A stretch of 64,000 bases of DNA from Saprospiraceae bacterium (GCA_028285545.1 JANQPA010000112.1:124001-188000), one strand, 5' to 3'. Positions 17,317 to 26,897 are shown, counted from the stretch's first letter. Program-made: numbers and translations. The notes: generated from the sequence alone by a model not told the origin.

Positions 17317-18303
17317 TTAAACGACGAGAACTACATTTCCCTTTTTACGCCCAGTATCAACATATCGGTGTGCTTCCACGCTCTGGTCTAAAGGATAGCT
17401 TTTATCAAGAATGGTTTTCAAATACCCTCCCTCGATAATTTGTCTCAATTTTTTTAGAAGCTTAAGAAGTTCAGGAGTTGGAAGCAAACCAGTAGCCGAA
17501 AATTTCGCCTTTTTACCTCCCATCATAGATGTCCATATCATAGGGATAAGCACAGACAACTTTAGAACTGGTGAAAGATAAACTCCTTTTGGATTTAAGG
17601 CTTTTTTGGATTTGAAAAAGGAACTTTTGCCAATAGTGTCATAGATAATATCATAAGTTTCGCCAGTCTTGGTAAAATCCTCCTTGGTATAGTCAATTAC
17701 TTTGTCAGCTCCCAGAGATTTAACTAATTCTAAATTTCTTGTGCTACTTACTCCAGTCACTTCTGCTCCGAAGTATTTCGCAAGTTGAACTGCAGCAGTT
17801 CCCAGGCTCCCTGAGGCTCCATTAATCAATACTTTTTGCCCTTGTTTTATCTGGCCGATTTCTCTAAGAAAATTTAGGGAAGTCATAGGGCCATCACAAA
17901 TCGTAGCAGCCTCTTCAAAACTCATATTTTCGGGTTTGATAGCCAACACTCCATTCGCTGGCATGGCGATGTATTCTGCATTTGCACTAAAATTAACTCC
18001 CGTTTCTCCAAAAACAGAGTCTCCAATTTTAAATTCCTTTACTGCCTCACCTACATTTTCAATTGTCCCTGCAAATCCAGTTCCTATAATGGGCCTTTTA
18101 GGCCGGGAAAAACCAAGAAAAAACCTGCTGATATATGGGTCTGCTTTACGCATCATGGTATCCGCCTTGGTTACTGGAGTAGCATGAACTTTGATTAATA
18201 TTTCATCTTCCTTTATAGATGGTTTATCTACATTTTGGATTTGAAGTACCTCAGGGGATCCGTATTTGGTGACGACTATGGCTTTCATTTTTTCTGCTTT
18301 CAT
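17317..18303 (-). CDS. zinc-independent quinone oxidoreductase-like dehydrogenase (MDR family)
   Basis: 328 residues (alternative start MKAIVVTKYG at residue 6). The N-terminal GroES-like domain is KAIVVTKYGSPEVLQIQNVDKPSIKEDEILIKVHATPV. The NAD(P)-binding motif is INGASGSLGTAAVQLAKYFGAEVTGVSS. The catalytic zinc cysteines of alcohol dehydrogenases are absent, which places it with NADPH:quinone reductase / enoyl reductase-like members. It is cytoplasmic. It lies downstream of the cyclase fusion gene on the same strand with about 136 bp between them, so co-regulation is possible but not shown. Confidence 0.9.
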   Translation of the reverse strand: MKAEKMKAIVVTKYGSPEVLQIQNVDKPSIKEDEILIKVHATPVTKADTMMRKADPYISRFFLGFSRPKRPIIGTGFAGTIENVGEAVKEFKIGDSVFGETGVNFSANAEYIAMPANGVLAIKPENMSFEEAATICDGPMTSLNFLREIGQIKQGQKVLINGASGSLGTAAVQLAKYFGAEVTGVSSTRNLELVKSLGADKVIDYTKEDFTKTGETYDIIYDTIGKSSFFKSKKALNPKGVYLSPVLKLSVLIPMIWTSMMGGKKAKFSATGLLPTPELLKLLKKLRQIIEGGYLKTILDKSYPLDQSVEAHRYVDTGRKKGNVVLVV

Positions 18304-18391
18304 GGTTTACTTTTTTGGTTAAATGTTCGATGACAAAATTAAAGCAGATTGAAATCCTAATCGTTCGGGTTTTGAAATCAGGACTTATTTT

Positions 18392-18458
18392 GAGTAGAAG
18401 GTAGCAGGTAGAAAGTAAAAAGACAAGTCCTTATACTTTCTACTTTCTGCCTTTTACT
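18392..18458. terminator. heptad palindrome overlapping the end of the cyclase gene
   Basis: An imperfect palindrome of gtagaag/gtagcag/gtagaaag units on one side and ctttctactttctgcctttta on the other, centred on gacaagtcc. One arm contains the last codons and stop of the cyclase gene (stop at 18440-18442). The design matches the element at 17248-17301. It probably terminates the minus-strand cyclase transcript. Confidence 0.55.
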
Positions 18459-20782
18459 ATCTCTTTCCAATACGCTCGTGGCGTTTTTCCCATCATTTTT
18501 TTAAAAAAAGAATTAAAGACAGTCTTAGAATTAAAGCCACTTTCATAGGCAAGAGCCAAAATGGTAAGGTGCTGCTGGCCGGGATCAGCTACCTTGGCTT
18601 TGAAGGCCTCCAGGCGGTAGGAGTTAATAAACTCTGAAAAATTTTTATCAAAGCCTTCATTTAAGGCCTGCGACAATTGATTCGCATGAATTCCCATCAT
18701 ATTGGCTAAATCCCGAAGGCTTAAATGAGGATCGAGATAGGGTTTTTCTTCCAACATTAAGTCCTCAAGTTGTTGGCGATATTGATTTAATTGTTTTTTA
18801 TTAAAAAGAGCCTTTTTATATTTTCTTTTGGGCAATTGAATGGAGGATGTCTCACCCAAGATTTTTTTCATTAATTCTCGAAAATGATCATCGGTGCGAA
18901 ATGATTTGAGAATAGGTTCTATGGATAAATAGACCAACATAGGCAATCGCATCTCAATGGCCTGTTCAATCAAATTAAATGTTGCTCTTTGATTATCCAA
19001 AAAGGCCTGACAAAGGATGAGGATATTCATAGCTCTGCCCATCAAATCTGTTTGCATATGTGCCTTTAATTTCAAGATGCCTTCTTCAGCCAAAACCCTA
19101 TTGCCCAGGGCGGCATAAGCCATAGTCATTCCCCCTAGTTTCATAATATCATCCGTCTTATCCGGAGGAAGATTTTGAAACAAGTCTAAAGCTTCTTCCT
19201 TTCGGTCTAATAATATTAAAGATTGCCCTAGATATAAAGTGGGGACTACAAAATCAGGTTTCAGATCCTTACTTTTCTGAAAGCATTCTATGGCTTCATC
19301 ATATCGTTCCTTAGCATAAAAAATGCAGCCTTTAAGGTGATAATTAATCTCTGAAAAAGGGTCAAGTTGAAGAGCCGTTTCTATATAATTTAAGGCAGCC
19401 TCAAATTTTCCTTCGGCCACTAAAGTTGAAGCCATAGACTGATAATATTCAACTGTAGGACGTATTTCAAAAGCCTTATTTAAATGGCGGTAGGTGCTCT
19501 CTAAATCCCAATCTTGCAAGAAACTCATATAGGAGAGATTAAGTTGGGCTTCAGGAAGATTGGGGTCTAATTCAATGGCTTTTTCTAGAAAAGGATGTGC
19601 TTTGGCAAAAGATTCGGCTGCTGGCTCTAATCCGATAGTGCCAAGCATAGTATAGCCCAAATGCATTCCCAGGTAGGCCAAAGGAAAATTAGGATGTGCT
19701 TTAATAACATCCTCTAAAATTGACATACCTTTTCGAATATCAAGCTTAGTCATTTTTAGAATATGATACCTACTTCTTAGATAACTTTTATAGGCATCTA
19801 CTGATATTTCAAGAGCTGCTACTAGCTTGTCTTCTAAATCAAAATGCCCTAAGTGCTCTCTTAATTTGTCTGCAATCAAAAGACTAATTTCATCCTGCAC
19901 AGCAAAAACATCATCCATAGATCGATCAAAGGTCTCTGACCAAAAATGAAAATCTTCATTCACATCAATCAACTGGGCCTTGATCCGCATCTTATTCCCT
20001 GATAACCGAATACTGCCTTCCAGAATAGTAGACACTTTTAACTCACGGCCAATCTGAGGAATAGGCAGGTTTTTATTTTTAAAAAAGAAAGAGGAAGTCC
20101 GGGAAGTCACTTTCAAGCCTTTAATTTTGGCCAAGGCGTTAATGATTTCTTCCGTCATGCCATCACTGAAATATTCATTTTCTTCATTGGTACTCATGTT
20201 CACAAAAGGAAGAACTGCAATAGATTTGGTAGATTCTTTTTGTTTCCCTTTGAGTTCCGTCCTGGCGGGGACCTTAATCCCTTCATTGCTTACAGAGAAT
20301 ATTTCAACGGGGGTTTCTATATTTTTCAGTCCAAAAAAACCAAGAGAGATAGTAGAAATTTGCTGTTGATTTTTGAGCTCATCATTTAATTTTCCAGAAA
20401 GTAAAATTCCCCCTGCCACACCCATGCTTTCAATGCGAGAAGCCATATTCACACCATCCCCATAGACTTCTGTTCCGTCAAAAACGATATCTCCCACATG
20501 CAGACCAACGCGCAAAGGAACCCGCTCCCCCTTTTGTAAAGCAAGTTGAAGAGCAATAGCACATTCTACGGCCTCCACTCCGCTTTGAAATACACTCAGG
20601 GTTCCATCACCAAAATACTGTAATATTTCTCCATTATATTGATCATGATACTTTTGAAATTCTTGGCGGTGGTGGGTTCTAACCCTGGCAGCGGTATTTT
20701 CGTCTGATTGCATCAAAGCGGTATATCCGACAATGTCAGTAAACATAATAGCGGCGAGCCGGCGGGTCTTTTGATTTTTCAT
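18440..20782 (-). CDS. class III nucleotidyl cyclase / TolB-like / TPR / AraC fusion regulator
   Basis: 780 residues. Residues 8-160 are a class III cyclase domain: metal ligands Asp16 (FTDIVGYT) and Asp59 (YFGDG), and transition-state residues Asn112 and Arg116 (VNMASR), all present. The purine-contact positions carry Gln55 where adenylate cyclases have Lys and Glu105 where they have Asp, so the product (cAMP, cGMP or other) is uncertain. Residues ~185-300 are a TolB/FlgO-like domain (KSIAVLPFVNMSTNEENEYFSDGMTEEI). Residues ~340-640 are TPRs. The last ~110 residues form an AraC double helix-turn-helix (LSLRDLANMMGIHANQLSQALNEGFDKNFSEF, AYESGFNSKTVFNSFFKKMMGKTPRAYW). No membrane helix is seen, so it would be a cytoplasmic regulator. 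Confidence 0.92.
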   Translation of the reverse strand: MKNQKTRRLAAIMFTDIVGYTALMQSDENTAARVRTHHRQEFQKYHDQYNGEILQYFGDGTLSVFQSGVEAVECAIALQLALQKGERVPLRVGLHVGDIVFDGTEVYGDGVNMASRIESMGVAGGILLSGKLNDELKNQQQISTISLGFFGLKNIETPVEIFSVSNEGIKVPARTELKGKQKESTKSIAVLPFVNMSTNEENEYFSDGMTEEIINALAKIKGLKVTSRTSSFFFKNKNLPIPQIGRELKVSTILEGSIRLSGNKMRIKAQLIDVNEDFHFWSETFDRSMDDVFAVQDEISLLIADKLREHLGHFDLEDKLVAALEISVDAYKSYLRSRYHILKMTKLDIRKGMSILEDVIKAHPNFPLAYLGMHLGYTMLGTIGLEPAAESFAKAHPFLEKAIELDPNLPEAQLNLSYMSFLQDWDLESTYRHLNKAFEIRPTVEYYQSMASTLVAEGKFEAALNYIETALQLDPFSEINYHLKGCIFYAKERYDEAIECFQKSKDLKPDFVVPTLYLGQSLILLDRKEEALDLFQNLPPDKTDDIMKLGGMTMAYAALGNRVLAEEGILKLKAHMQTDLMGRAMNILILCQAFLDNQRATFNLIEQAIEMRLPMLVYLSIEPILKSFRTDDHFRELMKKILGETSSIQLPKRKYKKALFNKKQLNQYRQQLEDLMLEEKPYLDPHLSLRDLANMMGIHANQLSQALNEGFDKNFSEFINSYRLEAFKAKVADPGQQHLTILALAYESGFNSKTVFNSFFKKMMGKTPRAYWKEIVKGRK

Positions 20783-20997
20783 TGATTTTTTGCTTTGATG
20801 GATGCTTTCCTTTAATAAAGCTTTGCTTCTGAAAATTACACTAAATCTTGTATTTTGGATAAAACATTTGCCGTAAAAATAGATTTGCTCAAATTTTTCC
20901 AGTCAAGGCCTAAAATCAATGTTAAGCCCCTTTAGAAAAACACGCCAAAAAATTCTTTAAATTTATATACCCTTAAACATCAAATCACCATCAATCC

Positions 20998-21981
20998 ATG
21001 TCAACGAATTCACCCATCCAGCAAATCCCCATCATCAATATTGGGCCACTAGTAAGAGTTGATGCTACCCTACAAGAAATAGAAGTGACTGCCATGGAAA
21101 TAAAAGATGCCTGTATAAATGTGGGCTTCTTTTATGTAAAAAATCATGGGATCTCAGAGGTTCACCTCAAGAATGTTTTTTCAATAAGTAAAGCCTTTTT
21201 TGATTTGTCGGAGAAAGAAAAGATGAAAATTCACATGGCAAATTCAGAAATCTTCCGTGGCTATACCCCCATAGGCAAGGAACTTACCAATAATAAACGA
21301 GATTGGAACGAAGCCGTCGATTTTGGTCTTGATTTATCACCAGATCACCCTGATGTTCAAAAAGGCTTACCCTTACAGGGCCCCAATCAATGGCCTGAGA
21401 ATCCAACGAAATTCAAGACACTTTTGCTCCATCATTGGGATTTGCTGATAAGTTTAGGAGAACGAATTACACAGGGCCTGGCCTTGAGCCTGGGTTTGGA
21501 TAAAGATTATTTTCATGCCTTCACCGATAAATCTCAAAGTGCCATGAGGATTTTGCATTATCCACCCTATCAGAAAAAAGCTGGAGACAACATTGGAGGT
21601 GGCATCGGCCCGCATATTGATTATGGCTTTTTGACTATCTTGGCGCAAGATGAAGTAGGAGGATTAGAGGTCCAAAATTCTGCCGGAGAATGGATTGCAG
21701 CACCTTACATCCCAGGCACCTTTATCATCAATATTGGTCATATGATGCAGCGATGGACGAATGATCAATACAAAGCTACCTTGCATCGTGTAAAATCATC
21801 AGGAAAAAAAGATCGATATTCTTTCCCTTTCTTTTTTGAGCCCAATTTTGATACGGTTGTTAGTCCGCTCGAAGTGTGTTATGATGAGGATAATCCTCCT
21901 CGTTATGAACCCTTTCATTTTGGGAATTACCTTTTGGGAAAATATAAGAGTAGTTATGCGGAGAGCATGAAGGAAAAATAA
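20998..21981 (+). CDS. 2-oxoglutarate/Fe(II) oxygenase, isopenicillin-N-synthase-like
   Basis: 327 residues. The N-terminal non-haem dioxygenase part is PIINIGPLVR, ACINVGFFYVKNHGIS, FFDLSEKEKMKI. The Fe(II) ligands are His206 and Asp208 (GPHIDYGFLTIL) and His263 (ATLHRVKSSG). The 2-oxoglutarate-binding RxS is Arg273/Ser275 (DRYSFPFFFEPN). The family includes gibberellin/ethylene-type and many uncharacterised bacterial hydroxylases, and the substrate here is not known. It is 140 bp upstream of the GH95 fucosidase gene on the same strand. Confidence 0.92.
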   Translation: MSTNSPIQQIPIINIGPLVRVDATLQEIEVTAMEIKDACINVGFFYVKNHGISEVHLKNVFSISKAFFDLSEKEKMKIHMANSEIFRGYTPIGKELTNNKRDWNEAVDFGLDLSPDHPDVQKGLPLQGPNQWPENPTKFKTLLLHHWDLLISLGERITQGLALSLGLDKDYFHAFTDKSQSAMRILHYPPYQKKAGDNIGGGIGPHIDYGFLTILAQDEVGGLEVQNSAGEWIAAPYIPGTFIINIGHMMQRWTNDQYKATLHRVKSSGKKDRYSFPFFFEPNFDTVVSPLEVCYDEDNPPRYEPFHFGNYLLGKYKSSYAESMKEK

Positions 21982-21993
21982 TGGGCCTCCTCT

Positions 21994-22020
21994 CAAATTT
22001 TGAATTTTGAATTTTGAATT
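21994..22020. repeat. short tandem repeat, period 7 (ttttgaa)
   Basis: About three and a half copies of ttttgaa between the oxygenase stop and the GH95 start. It is too short to terminate transcription. It belongs with the other short-period intergenic tandem repeats in this window. Confidence 0.5.
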
Positions 22021-22121
22021 GAAAGTTCAGGTATTCATTTGGGAATATTTTTTTTATCTCAATACACACTACCCAGTACACATTACCAAGTTGCAGCGCA
22101 ACGTAAAACAATTGGATTATT

Positions 22122-24536
22122 ATGAACAACAAAAACCTTGCCTTCCTAATTGCTTTTTTGTTCACAGCTTGTTGGAGCTGTAATAACACTCAATCTGATT
22201 TAAACCATGGACAGGCTCTTGGAAATCTTGATTCCGCAATTGATCCTTCAACGTTCATGTGGTACGATAAGCCAGCAGAGAAATGGGAAGATGCTTTACC
22301 AGTAGGGAATGGACGACTCGGTGCCATGATTTTTGGTAGGTATGGAGAAGAACAGATACAACTCAATGAAGAAACTTATTGGTCAGGGGGCCCCTACTCT
22401 ACTACCGTTAAAGGAGGCTATAAAGTGCTACCTGAAATTCAAAAATACATTTTCGAAGGCCAGCCTATTAAGGCACATAAATTATTTGGAAGGCATCTAA
22501 TGGGCTATCCGGTAGAGCAGCAAAAATATCAGGCCCTGGCCAACCTACACCTGTTTTTTCCCAACCAGGATACTGCATTTAATTATCAAAGATCTCTGGA
22601 TTTGAAAACAGGGATTGCTACTGTTCAATATTCCAAAGATGAGATCAATTATAAAAGAGAAATCATCGCTTCTTACCCAGATCAAACCATCCTGATTCGG
22701 CTTACGGCCGACCAGCCAGGGAGTATTTCTTTTGATGCTGAATTAAGAGGCGTTAGGAATAGTGCCCATTCAAATTATGCTACCGATTATTTTCGTATGG
22801 ATGAAGTAGGTGAAGATCAATTAAAGCTGACCGGAAAGTCGGCTGATTATTTAGGGGTCGAAGGACAGCTTTCTTATGAGGCCAGAATCAAGGCCATTCC
22901 TGAAGGAGGTACCATTTCCACAGATAATGATAAGATAAAAATCCAAAATGCCGATGCTGTAACGCTTTATTTTGTAGCGGCTACTAATTTTGTAAACTAT
23001 AAAGATGTTAGCGGCAATGAAAGCCAAAGAGTGGAAGAGGCATTATCCAAATTAGGATCGCGTAATAGCGAAGCCATAATAAAAGATGCGGTGGCTGATT
23101 ATCAAACTTACTTTGATCGGGTATGGCTATCCCTTCCCAGCACCCAAACCTCCTTTTTGCCTACTGATGAACGAATGGAGAGCATCCAGTATACTCCCGA
23201 TCCGCAATTAGCTTCCTTAGCTTATAATTTTGGCCGCTATTTACTAATTTCTTCCTCACGCCCCGGTACCCAGCCTGCTAATCTTCAGGGAATCTGGAAT
23301 AAGGATATGAACCCCAGTTGGGACTCTAAATACACCACTAATATTAATACTGAAATGAACTATTGGCCAGTGGAAACGGCCAATCTTTCGGAATTAGCAG
23401 AGCCTTTGATCACAATGATTAAAGAATTGACGGATCAAGGTTCGGATGTAGCCAGAGAACATTATGGAGCAAAAGGCTGGGTTTTTCATCAAAATACAGA
23501 TATATGGAGAGTGGCTGCTCCTATGGACGGCCCTACCTGGGGGACTTTTACTGTGGGCGGTGCCTGGCTGACGACCCACCTTTGGGAACATTTTCTTTTT
23601 ACTCAAGACGAGGCCTTTTTGGAAGAAATCTATCCAGTATTAAAAGGATCGGTCGAGTTTTTTATGGACTTTCTAGTTGAACATCCTAATGGACAATGGC
23701 TGGTTACCAATCCTTCCAACTCTCCTGAAAATCCACCAGAGGGAGAGGGCTATGAATATTTTTATGATGAAGTGACCGGAATGTATTATTTCACAACCAT
23801 TACTTATGGAGCCACTATGGACAATCAGATCCTTAAAGATCTATTTGATTATTATGTTTCGGCAACTGAAATTTTAGGAAAAGATGAGGCTTTTGCTCAA
23901 GAGGTACAAACCACAAGATCTCGCCTTGCACCTTCTTTAGTGGGCAAAGATGGAACCCTTCAGGAATGGACGGAAGATTTTGGGCAATTGGAGGATAAAC
24001 ACCGTCATTTTTCCCACTTATATGGCCTCTATCCCGGCAACGTTATTTCTGCCAAAGAAACTCCTGAGCTTGTGGATCCTGTGAAGAAGGTGCTGGAACA
24101 AAGAGGCGATGGTGGAACCGGCTTTTCAAGAGGCTGGAAAATGGCCCTTTGGGCTCGACTTTATGATGGGGATCGAGCTAATAGTATTTTTAAAGGATAC
24201 TTAAAAGAACAGTGTTATGCTTCTCTTTTTGCGAAGTGTTTTACTCCTCTTCAGGTTGATGGTACTTTTGGAGTTACTGCCGGTATTACCGAGATGCTCC
24301 TTCAATCGCATGAAGGCTATATTGACTTATTGCCTGCTCTGCCCAGCGAGTGGGCTACGGGTCAGCTTAAAGGAGTCAAGGCTCGTGGTGGATTTGAACT
24401 TGATTTTGAATGGGAAGATGGAAAGCTTTCAAAACTCACTGTATTATCTACTGCAGGTAAAACTTGCAGGATTCAATTGCCGGATGGATTAAAAGAGTTT
24501 GAGACCGTAGCTGGAGAAAGCTATGAGTTGCTATAA
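22122..24536 (+). CDS. GH95 alpha-L-fucosidase lipoprotein
   Basis: 804 residues with a lipoprotein signal (LIAFLFTACWSC, Cys17 or Cys20). The N-terminal GH95 domain shows WYDKPAEKWEDALPVGNGRLGAMIFG and LNEETYWSGGPY. The catalytic (alpha/alpha)6 barrel has the conserved water-activating Asn pair Asn407/Asn409 (TTNINTEMNYWP), the probable general acid Glu536 (SPEN) and Asp713 (QVDGTFGVTAGITEML), positions that match the known GH95 mechanism. It would release alpha-1,2-linked L-fucose by inversion at the cell surface. It is directly followed (9 bp) by a GH29 fucosidase, so the pair is co-transcribed. Confidence 0.95.
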   Translation: MNNKNLAFLIAFLFTACWSCNNTQSDLNHGQALGNLDSAIDPSTFMWYDKPAEKWEDALPVGNGRLGAMIFGRYGEEQIQLNEETYWSGGPYSTTVKGGYKVLPEIQKYIFEGQPIKAHKLFGRHLMGYPVEQQKYQALANLHLFFPNQDTAFNYQRSLDLKTGIATVQYSKDEINYKREIIASYPDQTILIRLTADQPGSISFDAELRGVRNSAHSNYATDYFRMDEVGEDQLKLTGKSADYLGVEGQLSYEARIKAIPEGGTISTDNDKIKIQNADAVTLYFVAATNFVNYKDVSGNESQRVEEALSKLGSRNSEAIIKDAVADYQTYFDRVWLSLPSTQTSFLPTDERMESIQYTPDPQLASLAYNFGRYLLISSSRPGTQPANLQGIWNKDMNPSWDSKYTTNINTEMNYWPVETANLSELAEPLITMIKELTDQGSDVAREHYGAKGWVFHQNTDIWRVAAPMDGPTWGTFTVGGAWLTTHLWEHFLFTQDEAFLEEIYPVLKGSVEFFMDFLVEHPNGQWLVTNPSNSPENPPEGEGYEYFYDEVTGMYYFTTITYGATMDNQILKDLFDYYVSATEILGKDEAFAQEVQTTRSRLAPSLVGKDGTLQEWTEDFGQLEDKHRHFSHLYGLYPGNVISAKETPELVDPVKKVLEQRGDGGTGFSRGWKMALWARLYDGDRANSIFKGYLKEQCYASLFAKCFTPLQVDGTFGVTAGITEMLLQSHEGYIDLLPALPSEWATGQLKGVKARGGFELDFEWEDGKLSKLTVLSTAGKTCRIQLPDGLKEFETVAGESYELL

Positions 24537-24545
24537 CAATAGGCC

Positions 24546-26009
24546 ATGCGAAACATTTCAATACTTACACTTTCGGTTCTCTTTTTTATTTCCTGTGAAA
24601 AATCAGTACCACCACCTAATTCGGTAGGGCCAACACCTAGCCCTTCACAGATCGCCTGGCACAAAATGGAATATTACGCCTTCATCCATTTCAACATGAA
24701 CACCTTTACCGATATGGAATGGGGTTATGGAGATGAGCCTCCCTCTACCTTTAACCCCTCTGAATTAGATACCCGTCAATGGGCCAGGGTGGCAAAAGAA
24801 GCGGGTATGAAGGCGATTATTTTGACTGCCAAACATCATGACGGATTTTGTTTATGGCCTTCGGCTTATACGGAGCATTCAGTAAAAAATAGTCCCTGGA
24901 AGGATGGAAAAGGAGATGTCATTGCCGAATTGGCAGAAGCTTGTCAAGAATATGGCCTAAAAATGGGTCTTTATCTTTCACCTTGGGATCGCAATCATGC
25001 AGAGTATGGCCGACCAGAATATCTTGGTTATTACCGCAATCAGATGAAAGAGCTTTTGACAAATTACGGCCCTGTTTTTGAATTTTGGGTGGACGGCGCC
25101 AATGGGGGAGATGGGTATTATGGGGGTGCTAATGAGGTGAGAAATGTAGATCGAAAAACTTATTACGATTGGGATAGCACCTTTGCATTGGCCAAGTCTT
25201 TGCAGCCAGAAGTGATCATTTTTAGTGATGGCGGTCCGGATATTCGCTGGGTAGGTAATGAACAGGGTTTTGCAGATGCGACTAATTGGGCAACACTTAG
25301 AAGAGTTGAATTTGCTCCAGGTATTGGTCCTTACCAGCAATTAACTTCAGGACATGAAGATGGCACTCATTGGGTACCCGCCGAATGCGATGTATCCATC
25401 CGTCCAGGTTGGTATTATCATCCAAGTCAGGATGACCAGGTGAAGAGTCTCTCTCAACTATTGGATATCTATTATCACTCCGTTGGCCGAAATGGGAATT
25501 TATTATTGAATTTACCAGTGGATAGAAGAGGTTTGGTTCATGAAAATGATGTTTCCGCCTTGATGGCCTTAAAGAAAACATTGGATGTAACTTTTGCAAT
25601 TAACTTGGCCACTAAAGCAAAAGCTACTGCCAGTTTGGAAAGAAGTAAAGACTTTAGTGGCGATAAAGTTCTGGATGACTCTGACGAAACCTTCTGGTCA
25701 ACTCCCGATGGAGAAATTCAGGCTACTCTCAGTTTAAGTTTTGATGATTCGATTACCTTCAATCGATTAGTTTTGCAGGAGTATATCGCCCTTGGGCAAC
25801 GAGTAAAAAAATTTGAGGTTTGGATTAGGCAAGGTTCTGACTACCAAAAAATAGCTACTGAAACCACTATTGGTTATAAGAGGATTTTAAGGCTTCCTGA
25901 TGCTTCAACTGATGAAATTCAAATTAGGATTTTAGATGCCAAGGCGGTGCCGACGATTTCGAATGTGGAGGTATATTATGCGGATGGGGAACCTGAGGAA
26001 AATGAATGA
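24546..26009 (+). CDS. GH29 alpha-L-fucosidase lipoprotein with C-terminal F5/8-type domain
   Basis: 487 residues with a lipoprotein signal (MRNISILTLSVLFFISCEK, Cys17). The GH29 catalytic domain shows FIHFNMNTFTDMEWGYG, AIILTAKHHDGFCLWPS and the retaining nucleophile Asp183 in FEFWVDGANGG. The sequence is closest in look to the alpha-1,3/1,4 (subfamily B) group. The C-terminal ~130 residues (ATKAKATASLERSKDFSGDKVLDD..., TISNVEVYY) resemble an F5/8 type C carbohydrate-binding domain. Paired with GH95, it suggests removal of 1,2- and 1,3/1,4-linked fucose from fucosylated glycans. No SusC/SusD genes are adjacent. Confidence 0.95.
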   Translation: MRNISILTLSVLFFISCEKSVPPPNSVGPTPSPSQIAWHKMEYYAFIHFNMNTFTDMEWGYGDEPPSTFNPSELDTRQWARVAKEAGMKAIILTAKHHDGFCLWPSAYTEHSVKNSPWKDGKGDVIAELAEACQEYGLKMGLYLSPWDRNHAEYGRPEYLGYYRNQMKELLTNYGPVFEFWVDGANGGDGYYGGANEVRNVDRKTYYDWDSTFALAKSLQPEVIIFSDGGPDIRWVGNEQGFADATNWATLRRVEFAPGIGPYQQLTSGHEDGTHWVPAECDVSIRPGWYYHPSQDDQVKSLSQLLDIYYHSVGRNGNLLLNLPVDRRGLVHENDVSALMALKKTLDVTFAINLATKAKATASLERSKDFSGDKVLDDSDETFWSTPDGEIQATLSLSFDDSITFNRLVLQEYIALGQRVKKFEVWIRQGSDYQKIATETTIGYKRILRLPDASTDEIQIRILDAKAVPTISNVEVYYADGEPEENE

Positions 26010-26072
26010 CGTATATCCTTCTTTTCAAATATTATCCTACAGTCTAAATGGGTATTTCGAAATTTAATGCTT

Positions 26073-26135
26073 CTTTTGACACTGACTTCGCACACTGACT
26101 TTTACAGATTTTCACTGTTTTAGTCAGTGCAGAAT
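26073..26135. repeat. diverged copy of a dispersed TTTTGACAC...TTCACTGTTTT repeat
   Basis: cttttgacactgacttcgca...ttttcactgtttta...gtcagtg lies between the convergent GH29 and TonB-like genes. It resembles the more exact copies at 28428-28468 and 37061-37100 and the diverged one at 43541-43600. Internal agtcagtg/cactgact pairs can form a hairpin, which may serve as a terminator. Confidence 0.5.
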
Positions 26136-26153
26136 AAGCTTAGTTTTTACTTT

Positions 26154-26897
26154 TTAATCCATTCGAATATTCAATAGATTCACCACACAATTTTCCATAT
26201 TTCCCACAGTCAATACAAACTCCTGCTTTACCTTGAGACCATTGGAATAGGTGGCAGGTTCCCAATTGGGCATATTCTGGATGGCTTTTAATAATAACTC
26301 CTCTGTTTTTTCTTTTTGGGTGGGCCAAAACACATGAGCATCCTCAATTTGCCCATCTTCGGTAATGGTAAATTTCACAGTGGTTAAATCATAGCCTTGG
26401 AAGCTGTCTGCTGGAATTTCGTCCATGACACTTTCTTTAAGGTATTGCTGTAACTGTTTCTGGCCGCCCGGGTATTTGGCATCGTTATCGGGGTCGATGA
26501 TAAATGTAAAATCGAGTTCTTTAGGATCATTTTGCTTTAGGGTATTTTCAGGTATGTATCGAACATTCACTGAAATGTTTGAGCCTATATCGGCCTTAGA
26601 CATAAGGTCTTTTTGTTCCTGTGTAAGTACTTCATTTTTATTTACCATTTTCTTTACATTACCATTAAGGCTGGCCAACACTTCAACGGAAATATATTCT
26701 CTAACCCAAGATGGTTTATAGTATTTATTAAGGTCAATTATGGTATTTGCCTTCCCTAAATTTTCTTTGCTAATTGAAAGAGGAGGATAAACTTTGTGCA
26801 CCTCAAAGTAAAGCTCATTTGAAGAATTTTCTTGTGATGATCCAATAAAAGGTAAGGCAAGAAAAAACAACATTAAGCTTACGTAACTATTTCTCAT
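26154..26897 (-). CDS. periplasmic protein with TonB C-terminal-like domain
   Basis: 247 residues with a Sec signal (MRNSYVSLMLFFLALPFIGSSQ). The last ~110 residues match the TonB C-terminal fold: YPGGQKQLQQYLKESV, VKFTITEDGQIEDAHVFWPT, LLLKAIQNMPNWEPATYSNGLKVKQEFVLTV. There is no N-terminal transmembrane anchor or proline-rich spacer, so it is not a complete energy transducer. It is divergent from a membrane-tethered winged-helix regulator (134-bp gap), and the two may form a sensor/regulator pair or be functionally unrelated. Confidence 0.82.
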   Translation of the reverse strand: MRNSYVSLMLFFLALPFIGSSQENSSNELYFEVHKVYPPLSISKENLGKANTIIDLNKYYKPSWVREYISVEVLASLNGNVKKMVNKNEVLTQEQKDLMSKADIGSNISVNVRYIPENTLKQNDPKELDFTFIIDPDNDAKYPGGQKQLQQYLKESVMDEIPADSFQGYDLTTVKFTITEDGQIEDAHVFWPTQKEKTEELLLKAIQNMPNWEPATYSNGLKVKQEFVLTVGNMENCVVNLLNIRMD

